From SIG459 sp045631645 (GTDB lineage Bacteria; Bacillota; Clostridia; Oscillospirales; Oscillospiraceae), in the NCBI GenBank assembly GCA_045631645.1, contig JAZQVC010000048.1:1-29750 (forward strand): a stretch of 29,750 nt of DNA, given 5' to 3'. Made by a program: the position numbers and the translations under genes. The notes under the pieces are model-generated. The model was not told where the DNA came from. It did not search any database and saw nothing but the letters and a program-made list of their open reading frames with translations. Shown piece by piece: positions 21,838 to 28,610 of this stretch. Every line of letters begins with the position of its first letter. Position 1 is the first letter of the stretch.

Positions 21838-22677
21838 TCAGGCAACAGCCTTTTTTGCTTTGACTTTTTTGGGCTTAGGATTATGGCACTCGGAAACCTC
21901 GCCGTAGAAAAGAGCGGTGAGCATTGTGAGAACATAAGCCTGAATGAGCGCGTGAAGAATGGTGAAGAGCACGCCCACGATAACGGGAAGCACGAAGCTA
22001 AGGAAGATAACGTGGTAAACAAGCTCCGTTACCAGAAGTCCGCTGAGCAGAGCACCGAAAAGACGGAAGCTCATGGAAAGGGGCAAGGAGAAGTCCTTGA
22101 GAGTTTTTCCAACGCCCTTGAGTCCGTTTCCTGCAATGCCGCCGGACATAATCACGCAGTAGGAAAGGCAGCCCATTGCAATGGCGGCGTTTATGTCGGA
22201 AAGAGGAGCAGGCAGAGCGATGGAGTGTCCTGCCACAGTGACAGCCTGCAGACCGAGAAGCTCAAAGAGAGTGCCTATGCAGATATAAGTGCCTGCGGCG
22301 AAGATGTAAGCGCCCAGGAAGCCGTTTCTGTGGGGGCTGTTGCTCTTTGCCATATCGTCAAAAAGTCCAACCGCGGTTTCCAGAAGCATCTGGAGCTTGC
22401 CGGGAACAAGCTTGAAGCGGGGAATGACAAAAATGCGCATTGCCGCTGCAAATATAAGGATAACGGCCGTAACAGTGAAGCCGGAAATGAGAGCGGGGTT
22501 GACCTCCGTGATGCCGAAGAGGCTTATTTTGCCCTCTTCGTGGAGCACCGCATCCCGCATAAGTGCCTGAATGTCTCCGTGGCCTTCTCCGCCGCCTGTA
22601 AGGATTATTCCCACAAGCAGAACGACAAGGACCGCGACGAACAGACATAAGCTGATTGTCTTGGTTTTTTTGCTCAT
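21838..22677 (-). CDS. atpB: ATP synthase Fo subunit a
   Basis: Subunit a provides the ion half-channels beside the c ring. The 279-residue protein is hydrophobic and carries the essential arginine in LPLSMSFRLFGALLSG, plus PLSDINAAIAMGCLSY and a final LHALIQAYVLTMLTALFYGE. A first hydrophobic segment (ISLCLFVAVLVVLLVGIIL) is followed by a polar loop of about 35 residues before the next span. The C-terminus ends in a Lys-rich tail (KPKKVKAKKAV). In-frame ATGs lie at 22683 and 22677. AAAGGTGG fits the second, giving MSKKTKTISL. It is the first gene of the operon; atpI is absent. Confidence 0.93.
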   Translation of the reverse strand: MSKKTKTISLCLFVAVLVVLLVGIILTGGGEGHGDIQALMRDAVLHEEGKISLFGITEVNPALISGFTVTAVILIFAAAMRIFVIPRFKLVPGKLQMLLETAVGLFDDMAKSNSPHRNGFLGAYIFAAGTYICIGTLFELLGLQAVTVAGHSIALPAPLSDINAAIAMGCLSYCVIMSGGIAGNGLKGVGKTLKDFSLPLSMSFRLFGALLSGLLVTELVYHVIFLSFVLPVIVGVLFTILHALIQAYVLTMLTALFYGEVSECHNPKPKKVKAKKAVA

Positions 22678-22736
22678 ATGCATACCACCTTTTCTGTGAT
22701 TTCCCACAGTTTCGGAAATGTGTTTTTAACCTAAAC

Positions 22737-22765
22737 AGCATAGTCCTTTAAAACACACATGTCAA
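22737..22765 (-). promoter_or_regulatory. Consensus-like promoter of the atp operon
   Basis: On the minus strand a perfect TTGACA (22765-22760), a 17-bp spacer and TATGCT (22742-22737), 60 bp before the atpB start. Confidence 0.8.
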
Positions 22766-22800
22766 GGCTTTGAACGGAATATTGGCGACTATTTAACAAG

Positions 22801-22838
22801 AAAAACAGGCAGGATTTTACCCTGCCTGTTTTTTAGCA
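22801..22838. terminator. Terminator of the nitroreductase-carboxypeptidase operon
   Basis: AAACAGGCAGG-ATTTTA-CCTGCCTGTTTTTT, followed on the minus strand by TTTTTC. It lies just past the carboxypeptidase stop and upstream of the atp promoter. Confidence 0.9.
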
Positions 22839-22842
22839 ATTG

Positions 22843-24345
22843 TCAGATATTGTAAATTTCGCCGAACTTATTTTCCAGATACTCGCAGAACACGTTGGGG
22901 TCGAATTTTTCTCCGGTTGCGGACTCGAAAAGCTCGGTGGGCTTGCGGAGGCTGCCGAAGCGCCAGATGTGCTCAGCGTTCCATTCGTTGATGGGGCCAA
23001 AGTCGCCCTTTGCTATGCATTCGTCAACATCCACGCTTTCCTTCATCTTGCGGAGGAACTGGGCGCCATAGGCGCTGCCGAGAGCATAGGAGGGGAAGTA
23101 GCCGATTGCGCCGAAGGACCAGTGGCTATCCTGCAAAACGCCTTCGCTGTCGCTGGGGACATCGATGCCAAGATATTCCTTGTAAAGGGCGTTCCAGGTT
23201 GCGGGGAAGTCGGCAATTGCCAGCTCGCCTGCGAAATAGCGCTTTTCCATCTCATAGCGGATCATAATATGGAGAGCATAGGTGAGCTCATCTGCCTGAA
23301 TGCGGATGAGGCTGGGGCAGACGTAGTTGACGGCCTTGTAGAGATCATCAGCGGTGTAACCTTCCATCTGCTGGGGGAAGATTTCCTGCAGCTTGGGGAA
23401 GAGGATGCTGCAAAAAGCCTTGGAGCGGCCGAGAACATTTTCATAGAAACGGCTCTGGCTTTCGTGAATGCCCATGCTTACGCCGCCGTCAAGGGCAGTG
23501 TAGGCCAGATCATCGGCAGAACCGGTGTCATAGAGGGCGTGGCCGCCTTCGTGAATAACGGCGAAGAGAGAGAAGCTCAGGTCGCTTTCATCGTAGTGGG
23601 TGGTGATGCGCTCGTCAAAATGGGAGCCGAGAGAGGTGGTAAAGGGGTGCTCGGTGGTGGAAAGTCCAACATGCTCAAGGTCAAGACCGATGGTCTTCAT
23701 AAGCCAGTAGGAAAGTTCCTCCTGCTTGTCTGCGGGGAAGTGGCCGGTGAGCATATCTCTGCTGTGGGTGGGAGCGGCCATAACTTTTTCCAGAAGGGGG
23801 ACAATGCGGCTGCGCAAGGTTGCGAAGAATTCGTTGCAGCGCTCTTTGGTGAGACCCTCTTCGAACTCGTTCAGCCAGTAGTCATAGGGATCTTTTTCGG
23901 GCTCAACCCAAGCGGCAATGCGCTTATGGAAGTCGAAAACCTTTTCAAGGTAGGGGCGGTAGGAAGGCCAATCGTTGTTCTCCTTGGCAACATGCCAAGC
24001 GTGGTCGGACTCCACAAGCAGCTTCTGAAGCTCGATATACTGATCCATAGGAATCTTCTTCAGCTGGTTGATGCCCTTAAGTAGCAAATCCACGCTGCGC
24101 TCTTCCTTTTCGCTGAGCTCGCTGCGGTTTGCGTCAAGATATTCAAGAAGCTTTATGGTTTCCTCGCCGGTAGCAAGGCGATAGCTTTCCGCGCTGAGTA
24201 TGCTCATGGTCTGGGCGCGGTTTGCGGCAGTGCCCTTGGGGGCGGTGGTGGAGCCGTCATAGTTTATAAGAGCCAGTGCGTGGCCATAGGCGGCCTGCTT
24301 TGCCTGCAGTTCGGCAAGGGCGGTCTTTGCGTTTTCAATAGTCAT
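22843..24345 (-). CDS. M32-family metallocarboxypeptidase (carboxypeptidase Taq type)
   Basis: This 500-residue zinc carboxypeptidase removes C-terminal amino acids from peptides in the cytoplasm. The zinc motif HEGGH (265-269, within FAVIHEGGHALYD) and the downstream glutamate in HESQSR (294-299) are present, as are the HPFT segment (233-236) and the YYDE-like region DERITTHYDESDLS typical of M32. Length is normal for the family and there is no signal peptide. It starts 12 bp after the nitroreductase stop, so both are transcribed together; AGAGGATACGAA precedes the ATG. Confidence 0.95.
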   Translation of the reverse strand: MTIENAKTALAELQAKQAAYGHALALINYDGSTTAPKGTAANRAQTMSILSAESYRLATGEETIKLLEYLDANRSELSEKEERSVDLLLKGINQLKKIPMDQYIELQKLLVESDHAWHVAKENNDWPSYRPYLEKVFDFHKRIAAWVEPEKDPYDYWLNEFEEGLTKERCNEFFATLRSRIVPLLEKVMAAPTHSRDMLTGHFPADKQEELSYWLMKTIGLDLEHVGLSTTEHPFTTSLGSHFDERITTHYDESDLSFSLFAVIHEGGHALYDTGSADDLAYTALDGGVSMGIHESQSRFYENVLGRSKAFCSILFPKLQEIFPQQMEGYTADDLYKAVNYVCPSLIRIQADELTYALHIMIRYEMEKRYFAGELAIADFPATWNALYKEYLGIDVPSDSEGVLQDSHWSFGAIGYFPSYALGSAYGAQFLRKMKESVDVDECIAKGDFGPINEWNAEHIWRFGSLRKPTELFESATGEKFDPNVFCEYLENKFGEIYNI

Positions 24346-24357
24346 TTCGTATCCTCT

Positions 24358-24879
24358 TTATTTGATGATTCTGTAATAGTTCTCCTTGCGGGGAGGAGCG
24401 GTGGGATGTTCCACATCAGCGTAGCCCAGAGCGATGCTGCCAACGCCCTTCATGCCCTCGGGAATGCCCCATTTTGCCAGCATTGCCTTGCCTTCTTCGG
24501 TCTGGAACATCTGGTCGGGACGGTGGATCCAGCAAGAGCCGAGGCCAGCGGCGTAGGCTGCGTTCACCATGTTGGTGAGAACGGCGGAGGAGTTGATGGT
24601 GCCGAAAATATCATCGGGAGCAACAACAATGATAATGGTGGGAGCGCCGTAATAGGGGTCGATGGGAGCGCCCATAATCTGAGCGTTGAGCTTGCTGACA
24701 GCGTCGCGCTCCTCCTTGTTCTGGATGGCGATTATCCAGGGAGTCTGCATGTTGCGACCGGTGGGAGCGTAGGTTCCTGCGTCAAGAACGGTGAGAAGTT
24801 CTGCCTCGGTGATCTGGTCGGGCTTGAACTTTCTTATACTGCGGCGGTTCATCAAAACCTCAAGGGCTTCTTTTTTCAT
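24358..24879 (-). CDS. Nitroreductase-family FMN flavoprotein
   Basis: This 173-residue protein of the nitroreductase fold is likely an FMN-dependent NAD(P)H oxidoreductase; the substrate is unknown. The FMN-binding start RRSIRKFKPDQITEAEL, the segment APTGRNMQTPWIIAI and the C-terminal VGSIALGYADVEHP...RKENYY are typical. ATG 24879 lies 9 nt after AAGGAGG. Its promoter overlaps a perfect palindrome, which suggests control by a dimeric repressor. It forms an operon with the carboxypeptidase gene. Confidence 0.92.
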   Translation of the reverse strand: MKKEALEVLMNRRSIRKFKPDQITEAELLTVLDAGTYAPTGRNMQTPWIIAIQNKEERDAVSKLNAQIMGAPIDPYYGAPTIIIVVAPDDIFGTINSSAVLTNMVNAAYAAGLGSCWIHRPDQMFQTEEGKAMLAKWGIPEGMKGVGSIALGYADVEHPTAPPRKENYYRIIK

Positions 24880-24904
24880 TGCCTGAATCCTCCTTGTTTT
24901 GTTG

Positions 24905-24943
24905 TTATGAATTCATAATAACATCCGGGAGATAATATTGCAA
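24905..24943 (-). promoter_or_regulatory. Promoter of the nitroreductase operon with an overlapping operator
   Basis: TTGCAA (24943-24938), a 17-bp spacer and TATTAT (24920-24915) on the minus strand. The perfect 14-bp palindrome TTATGAATTCATAA (24905-24918) covers part of the -10 box and the expected start site, where a repressor would block RNA polymerase. Confidence 0.65.
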
Positions 24944-24988
24944 AGCAATTTTGCCGAAGGAGCGGAGGAGGAAACTTTCCGGAAAAAT

Positions 24989-25018
24989 TTGCGTCTTAAT
25001 ATATAGATATGATACAAT
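24989..25018 (+). promoter_or_regulatory. Promoter of the PstS-like lipoprotein gene
   Basis: TTGCGT (24989-24994), an 18-bp spacer and TACAAT (25013-25018), about 45 bp before the start codon. Confidence 0.5.
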
Positions 25019-25063
25019 TAAATTATATAAATGCAATCAACACCGAAAAGGAGATTCTTTGCC

Positions 25064-27499
25064 ATGATAAAAAGAATAGTTTGTCTCCTGATGGCAGCTT
25101 TGCTCTGCCTTGGCCTTTTTGCAGGCTGCGGAGAGATCCCTGCGCCTCCCGCTGAGCCTTCTCCCGAGGCAAGCGCAGAGCCTACTGTTGCCCCAACTCC
25201 TGAAAGCGAGCCGGAGATTGAAGGAACTCCCTTTACCTTCACCCGCGAAAATATGCCCCGTATGGACGGCTCAACTTCCCTCGTGCCTCTGGCACAGGCG
25301 GCGGCAAGCGTGCTGCTTGGAGAAAGTCGGGAGAACGCCGAGGGTCTTACTCAGTTTAACCGCACAAGCCAGTCCTATACCAATCTTATGTGGGGTCAAT
25401 GCGATATTCTTATCGCAAGCTGGCCTGCCGAGTATATTTTTGAAGAGCTTGATGCCGCGGAGTTTGAATATGAGATGGAGCCCATCGCCACCGATGCCCT
25501 CATTTTCGTGGTAAACGAGAATAATAGCGTAGATAATCTCACAACAGAGCAGATAATCGGCATATATACCGGCGAGATAAGCAACTGGAGCGAGCTTGGT
25601 GGCGCCGATGAGCCCATATCTCCCTTCCAGCGCAATGCAGGCGCCGGCTCTCAGGCTCTTATGGAAAAGCTTGTCATGGGCGATACGCCCATGATGGAAG
25701 CTCCCACCGAGCTTATGGCAGGCAGCATGGGCGAGCTTATGGAGTATGTGAAAAGCTATGATAGCTCCGCAGGGGCAATAGGCTACTCCGTTTATTATTA
25801 TGCCAACGATATGCGTATGGCAGAGGGCTTGAAAATCATCTCCGTTGACGGAGTTGAGCCCACCGATGAAAATATCAGAAGCGGTGCTTACCCCCACCTG
25901 AGCGATTACTATACCGTTATTTCCGCTGCCGAGGCCGCCGATAGCCCTGCAAGAGTTATGTTTGAGTGGCTGCAGAGCGCCGAAGGTCAGCGCCTTGTTG
26001 AAAGCGAGGGCTATGTGCCCGTTATGGACCTCACCGATGCCCCCGAAAAGAGTGCAACGGAGGGCGGCTTCGTGGTGAAAACCGACTGGAGCGCCCTTGG
26101 AGAGAGCGCAATGCCTCAGGTTAAATATACTCGCCTGCAGGAGGATTGGATAGATGCTCTTGCTCCAAGCGATGATTATGGCGCAATATATCCCTATGTT
26201 GGACTTGTGAACTATGATGAATGGGGCAACCAGCAAAATCTTTACGGCCTTTTTGATGAAAACGGACGGATAATCTGCGACAGTGTTTATATCTCTGTTG
26301 ACCGCTGCAGTTATTATGATGGCGGAGTTGAACGCCGCGTGCCCATGCTTATGCTTGGCCGCACCGAGGGCGCTTCCGTTGCCTATACCCTTGCAAGCCT
26401 TGACGGAAGCTTCGTCAGCCCCGAAAGCTATTTTGTTGTGCAGGTCTTCGATTTCGGCGTACTCTGCGCCCGCAACAGCGAAAGCGGCGAATTTGTTATC
26501 TATGACTTTGACGGCAATGTTCTGATGACTCAGGATAACCTTAAGCTGGGAGCGCTGGAGCTTAATTACAGCACGGATATTTGTTCCGGACAGAATGGCT
26601 ATCTCCTTGCATGGCTCTCCGACGGAGCGGGCAGCGAGTCCTATCTTATCGACAAAAACGGAAATGTCCTTTGCGGCGGCTGGTACAGCGCAGATTTCGT
26701 TGGCGAAAACGCTATCCGCGCATATCTGGATGGCGGTGGCTACAGCGCAGGCATTGTGGATTTCAAGGGCGAATGGGTAGTGCCCCATCGCTATAACTAT
26801 GTGGAGCTTTTTGACGGCGGCTACTGCGCCGAGAAGGACGGACAGAGCGTTATATACAGCAAGGACGGCGAGGAGCTTCTTCGCAAGGGTGAAGTTCTTG
26901 AAACTCTCAGCGTTGGCTATGTTCTTGATGAAGTTCTCTATCTCAGCGATGGAAGAACCTTCCCCTATGGCGAAGGCTGGGGCCCAGCCTCCTATATGGC
27001 TCCCTCTCCCCTTATCTGCAAATGGAACGATGAGGGCGTTGAGCTTGTGAACGTTCTGGAAGACGGAAAGAGCCTTTTTGTTGCCTGCGGAGGCGACGGA
27101 TATGTGGATCAGCTTATGCGCTTTGTCATGGGGCCTGCCAGCTCTCTTGAATATCTCACCGTCTGGGGACGCAATGTGGATGCTCCTGCCAAACTGATAA
27201 GCTGGGATTTGGAAAAGGTATATGAGATTCCCGATGCAATAAAATCCATGGCGACCTTCGAAGCCGTTCTCGACCGCTTCAGCGGCGAGGAATACATCGC
27301 GGTGCATAAGGAAACTGCCTCGGGCTACACCATTAAGGCGCTTTATACCGCGGACATGGAGCTTTATGCGGAAGCCGGAACTTGGGACAGCATCTGGAAT
27401 GGCTACCTGATGAAGACGGACGAGAACTTCTGCACCTATAAAGATAAAGATGGCAATGTGTTGTTTTGCCATCCCCTTGGCTCTCTGGGCGGAGATTGA
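25064..27499 (+). CDS. PstS-like substrate-binding lipoprotein with a WG-repeat-like C-terminal region
   Basis: This 811-residue surface lipoprotein has a signal peptide and lipobox LFAGC (Cys22), followed by a Pro/Glu/Ser-rich linker (23-55). Residues about 60-330 resemble phosphate-binding PstS proteins: RMDGSTSLVPLAQAA, then LTTEQIIGIYTGEISNWSELGG, then QRNAGAGSQALMEKL and AGAIGYSVYYYA. Beyond about 370 come repeated units such as NLYGLFDENGRIIC, YLIDKNGNVLCGGW, IVDFKGEWVVPHRYNYVELF and VIYSKDGEELL, like WG repeats or a beta-propeller. No pstCAB transporter genes are nearby, so it may sense or bind rather than transport. The frame is open to 25031, but AAGGAG before ATG 25064 and the signal peptide fix the start. 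Confidence 0.85.
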   Translation: MIKRIVCLLMAALLCLGLFAGCGEIPAPPAEPSPEASAEPTVAPTPESEPEIEGTPFTFTRENMPRMDGSTSLVPLAQAAASVLLGESRENAEGLTQFNRTSQSYTNLMWGQCDILIASWPAEYIFEELDAAEFEYEMEPIATDALIFVVNENNSVDNLTTEQIIGIYTGEISNWSELGGADEPISPFQRNAGAGSQALMEKLVMGDTPMMEAPTELMAGSMGELMEYVKSYDSSAGAIGYSVYYYANDMRMAEGLKIISVDGVEPTDENIRSGAYPHLSDYYTVISAAEAADSPARVMFEWLQSAEGQRLVESEGYVPVMDLTDAPEKSATEGGFVVKTDWSALGESAMPQVKYTRLQEDWIDALAPSDDYGAIYPYVGLVNYDEWGNQQNLYGLFDENGRIICDSVYISVDRCSYYDGGVERRVPMLMLGRTEGASVAYTLASLDGSFVSPESYFVVQVFDFGVLCARNSESGEFVIYDFDGNVLMTQDNLKLGALELNYSTDICSGQNGYLLAWLSDGAGSESYLIDKNGNVLCGGWYSADFVGENAIRAYLDGGGYSAGIVDFKGEWVVPHRYNYVELFDGGYCAEKDGQSVIYSKDGEELLRKGEVLETLSVGYVLDEVLYLSDGRTFPYGEGWGPASYMAPSPLICKWNDEGVELVNVLEDGKSLFVACGGDGYVDQLMRFVMGPASSLEYLTVWGRNVDAPAKLISWDLEKVYEIPDAIKSMATFEAVLDRFSGEEYIAVHKETASGYTIKALYTADMELYAEAGTWDSIWNGYLMKTDENFCTYKDKDGNVLFCHPLGSLGGD

Positions 27500-27510
27500 T
27501 GAAATAATTT

Positions 27511-27575
27511 GCACCGCACCAAAGCCTTCCTTGTGTAAAGGGAGGTGGCACGGCTAAGCCGTGACGGAGGGATTG
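27511..27575 (+). repeat. Left palindromic repeat of the DUF559 unit
   Basis: It starts GCACCGCACCAAAGCC and contains two hairpins: TTCCTT-GTGT-AAAGGGA (about 27526-27544) and CACGGCTAAGCCGTG (27549-27563). It ends GACGGAGGGATTG. It is nearly identical to 28450-28514 and is inverted relative to 27922-28002. Its GGAGGG serves as the ribosome binding site of the next gene. Confidence 0.85.
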
Positions 27576-27577
27576 TA

Positions 27578-27955
27578 ATGCAGTCAAAGCATAATAAGCA
27601 GTTGGTACCTTTTGCGAAACAACTGCGAAAAGAAATGACAAAAGAAGAACGGAATTTGTGGTATGATTTTCTGCGTACCTATCCTGTACGTTTCTCTAGG
27701 CAAAAGGTGTTGGGTCAATACATAGTTGATTTTTATAGTGCAGAAGCAAAACTGGTGATTGAACTGGATGGCTCTCAACATTATGAAGATGTCAACGCGG
27801 AGAAAGATGCGGAGCGTACCGCCTTTCTGAAGGGCTATGGTTTAACTGTTATTCGCCTTCCCAATAATGAGGTTAATCGCAACTTCCGTGGCGTTTGCGA
27901 GTATATCGATGCTGCGGTAAGACAATCCCTCAGTCAAAAATCAGAAGATTTTTGA
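27578..27955 (+). CDS. DUF559-family endonuclease-like protein (Vsr/PD-(D/E)XK-like fold) enclosed by inverted repeats
   Basis: This is a 125-residue protein. The N-terminal helix region (LRKEMTKEERNLWYDFLR) and the core RQKVLGQYIVDFYSAEAKLV, IELDGSQHYE, GLTVIRLPNNEV match the DUF559 family, which is related to Vsr-type endonucleases. Candidate catalytic residues are D51, E62, D64 and H68. Its biological role is not established. ATG 27578 lies 5 nt after GGAGGG, which is part of the left repeat; an in-frame GTG at 27545 inside the repeat is less likely. The last ten residues (QSLSQKSEDF) and the stop codon are encoded by the right repeat, whose first bases fall in codon 115. By eye the gene is richer in A+T than its neighbours, fitting an acquired unit. 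Confidence 0.85.
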   Translation: MQSKHNKQLVPFAKQLRKEMTKEERNLWYDFLRTYPVRFSRQKVLGQYIVDFYSAEAKLVIELDGSQHYEDVNAEKDAERTAFLKGYGLTVIRLPNNEVNRNFRGVCEYIDAAVRQSLSQKSEDF

Positions 27956-28002
27956 CAGCTCCCTTTACACAAGGGAGCCTTGGGCACCCCAGTGCCGGTG
28001 CA
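27922..28002 (-). repeat. Right palindromic repeat of the DUF559 unit (inverted)
   Basis: Read on the minus strand it follows the left repeat: GCACCGG near the start, GGCTCCCTTGTGTAAAGGGAG, then a different hairpin (GTCAAAAATC...GATTTTTGAC), then TGAGGGATTGT. The outer arm and the inner GAGGGATTG are conserved while the middle stem is exchanged. Confidence 0.8.
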
Positions 28003-28031
28003 TCAAACATGGATTTAGCAAGGAGGTACTT

Positions 28032-28409
28032 ATGTCTGATTGGCGTCTCAATGGACAGGAAGATTATCTATCCGATAAAATCCTTTATAAGATTACATTT
28101 CCTGAATTCTGGGAAACTGCGTATAAAGATAAAAATGCCTTTTTCAAAAAAATCGAACGATACGCAAAAAAGAATGCTGAAGAAACAAAACATGGCTATG
28201 AATTTCTTGAAGGAGAAAAGATTCAGCACTTTTGGCATGAGCATTGTGAGTTTTGTTGGGAGAAGGCATTAACGGACAAATTATGCACATTCTATTGCAC
28301 TGAAGATATGTACTACTGGATATGTGAAGATTGCTTCCGTGATTTTAAAAATAAGTTCAATTGGCAGGAACGAACGGCTGAAGAGCTATTATCTAATTCG
28401 GAATTTTAA
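28032..28409 (+). CDS. Small cysteine-rich protein of unknown function, probably zinc-binding
   Basis: This is a 125-residue protein with AAGGAGG 6 nt before the ATG. It begins MSDWRLNGQEDYLSDKILYK and has C72xxC75 in HEHCEFCWEKA, C85 and C89, and C98xxC101 in WICEDCFRDFKNKFNWQ. The paired cysteines and histidines suggest a zinc ribbon. From memory, small clostridial proteins with a DWRL...QE.YL start and a HCxFC...ICxxCFxDFK core form a conserved uncharacterised family; I cannot name a function. It lies alone between the DUF559 unit and a solo copy of its repeat, and is A+T-richer than the flanking genes. Confidence 0.75.
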   Translation: MSDWRLNGQEDYLSDKILYKITFPEFWETAYKDKNAFFKKIERYAKKNAEETKHGYEFLEGEKIQHFWHEHCEFCWEKALTDKLCTFYCTEDMYYWICEDCFRDFKNKFNWQERTAEELLSNSEF

Positions 28410-28449
28410 TACCGACTATTCAACCAATTCCAATTTGCCTGTTAGATTT

Positions 28450-28546
28450 GCACTGCACCAAAGCCTCCCTTGTGTAAAGGGAGGTGGCACGGCTAAGCCG
28501 TGACGGAGGGATTGACAATCCACCCAGTCAGTTGCGCTGACAATCC
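28450..28546 (+). repeat. Solo copy of the DUF559-associated palindromic repeat
   Basis: GCACTGCACC, the CCTCCCTT...AAGGGAGG hairpin, CACGGCTAAGCCGTG and GGAGGGATTG match the left repeat at 27511. It continues directly with ACAATCC...CAGTCA-GTTGCGC-TGACA, which corresponds to the inner part of the right repeat. The outer right arm is missing. It looks like a cargo-less, right-truncated derivative. Confidence 0.75.
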
Positions 28547-28560
28547 AATTTATCCAAACA

Positions 28561-28595
28561 AAAAAGGACTGACGAAAGCTCGTCAGTCCTTTTAT
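28561..28595. terminator. Terminator of pnp
   Basis: AAAAGGACTGACGA-AAGC-TCGTCAGTCCTTTT with A and T runs on both sides, 16 bp past the pnp stop codon. Confidence 0.9.
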
Positions 28596-28610
28596 TATTG
28601 CATTTTTAAC

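Noticed and set aside
24905..24918. Restriction or integration site at the GAATTC palindrome
   Set aside because: No integrase, tRNA or duplicated flanks nearby; the position over a -10 box fits an operator better.
25271..27514. 747-residue open frame on the minus strand opposite the PstS-like gene
   Set aside because: The plus strand has a promoter, ribosome binding site, signal peptide and recognisable domain; the antisense frame has none of these.
27511..28546. CRISPR array, because similar repeats recur
   Set aside because: Only three copies, in both orientations, about 450 bp apart, with a gene between them; no regular spacers and no cas genes.
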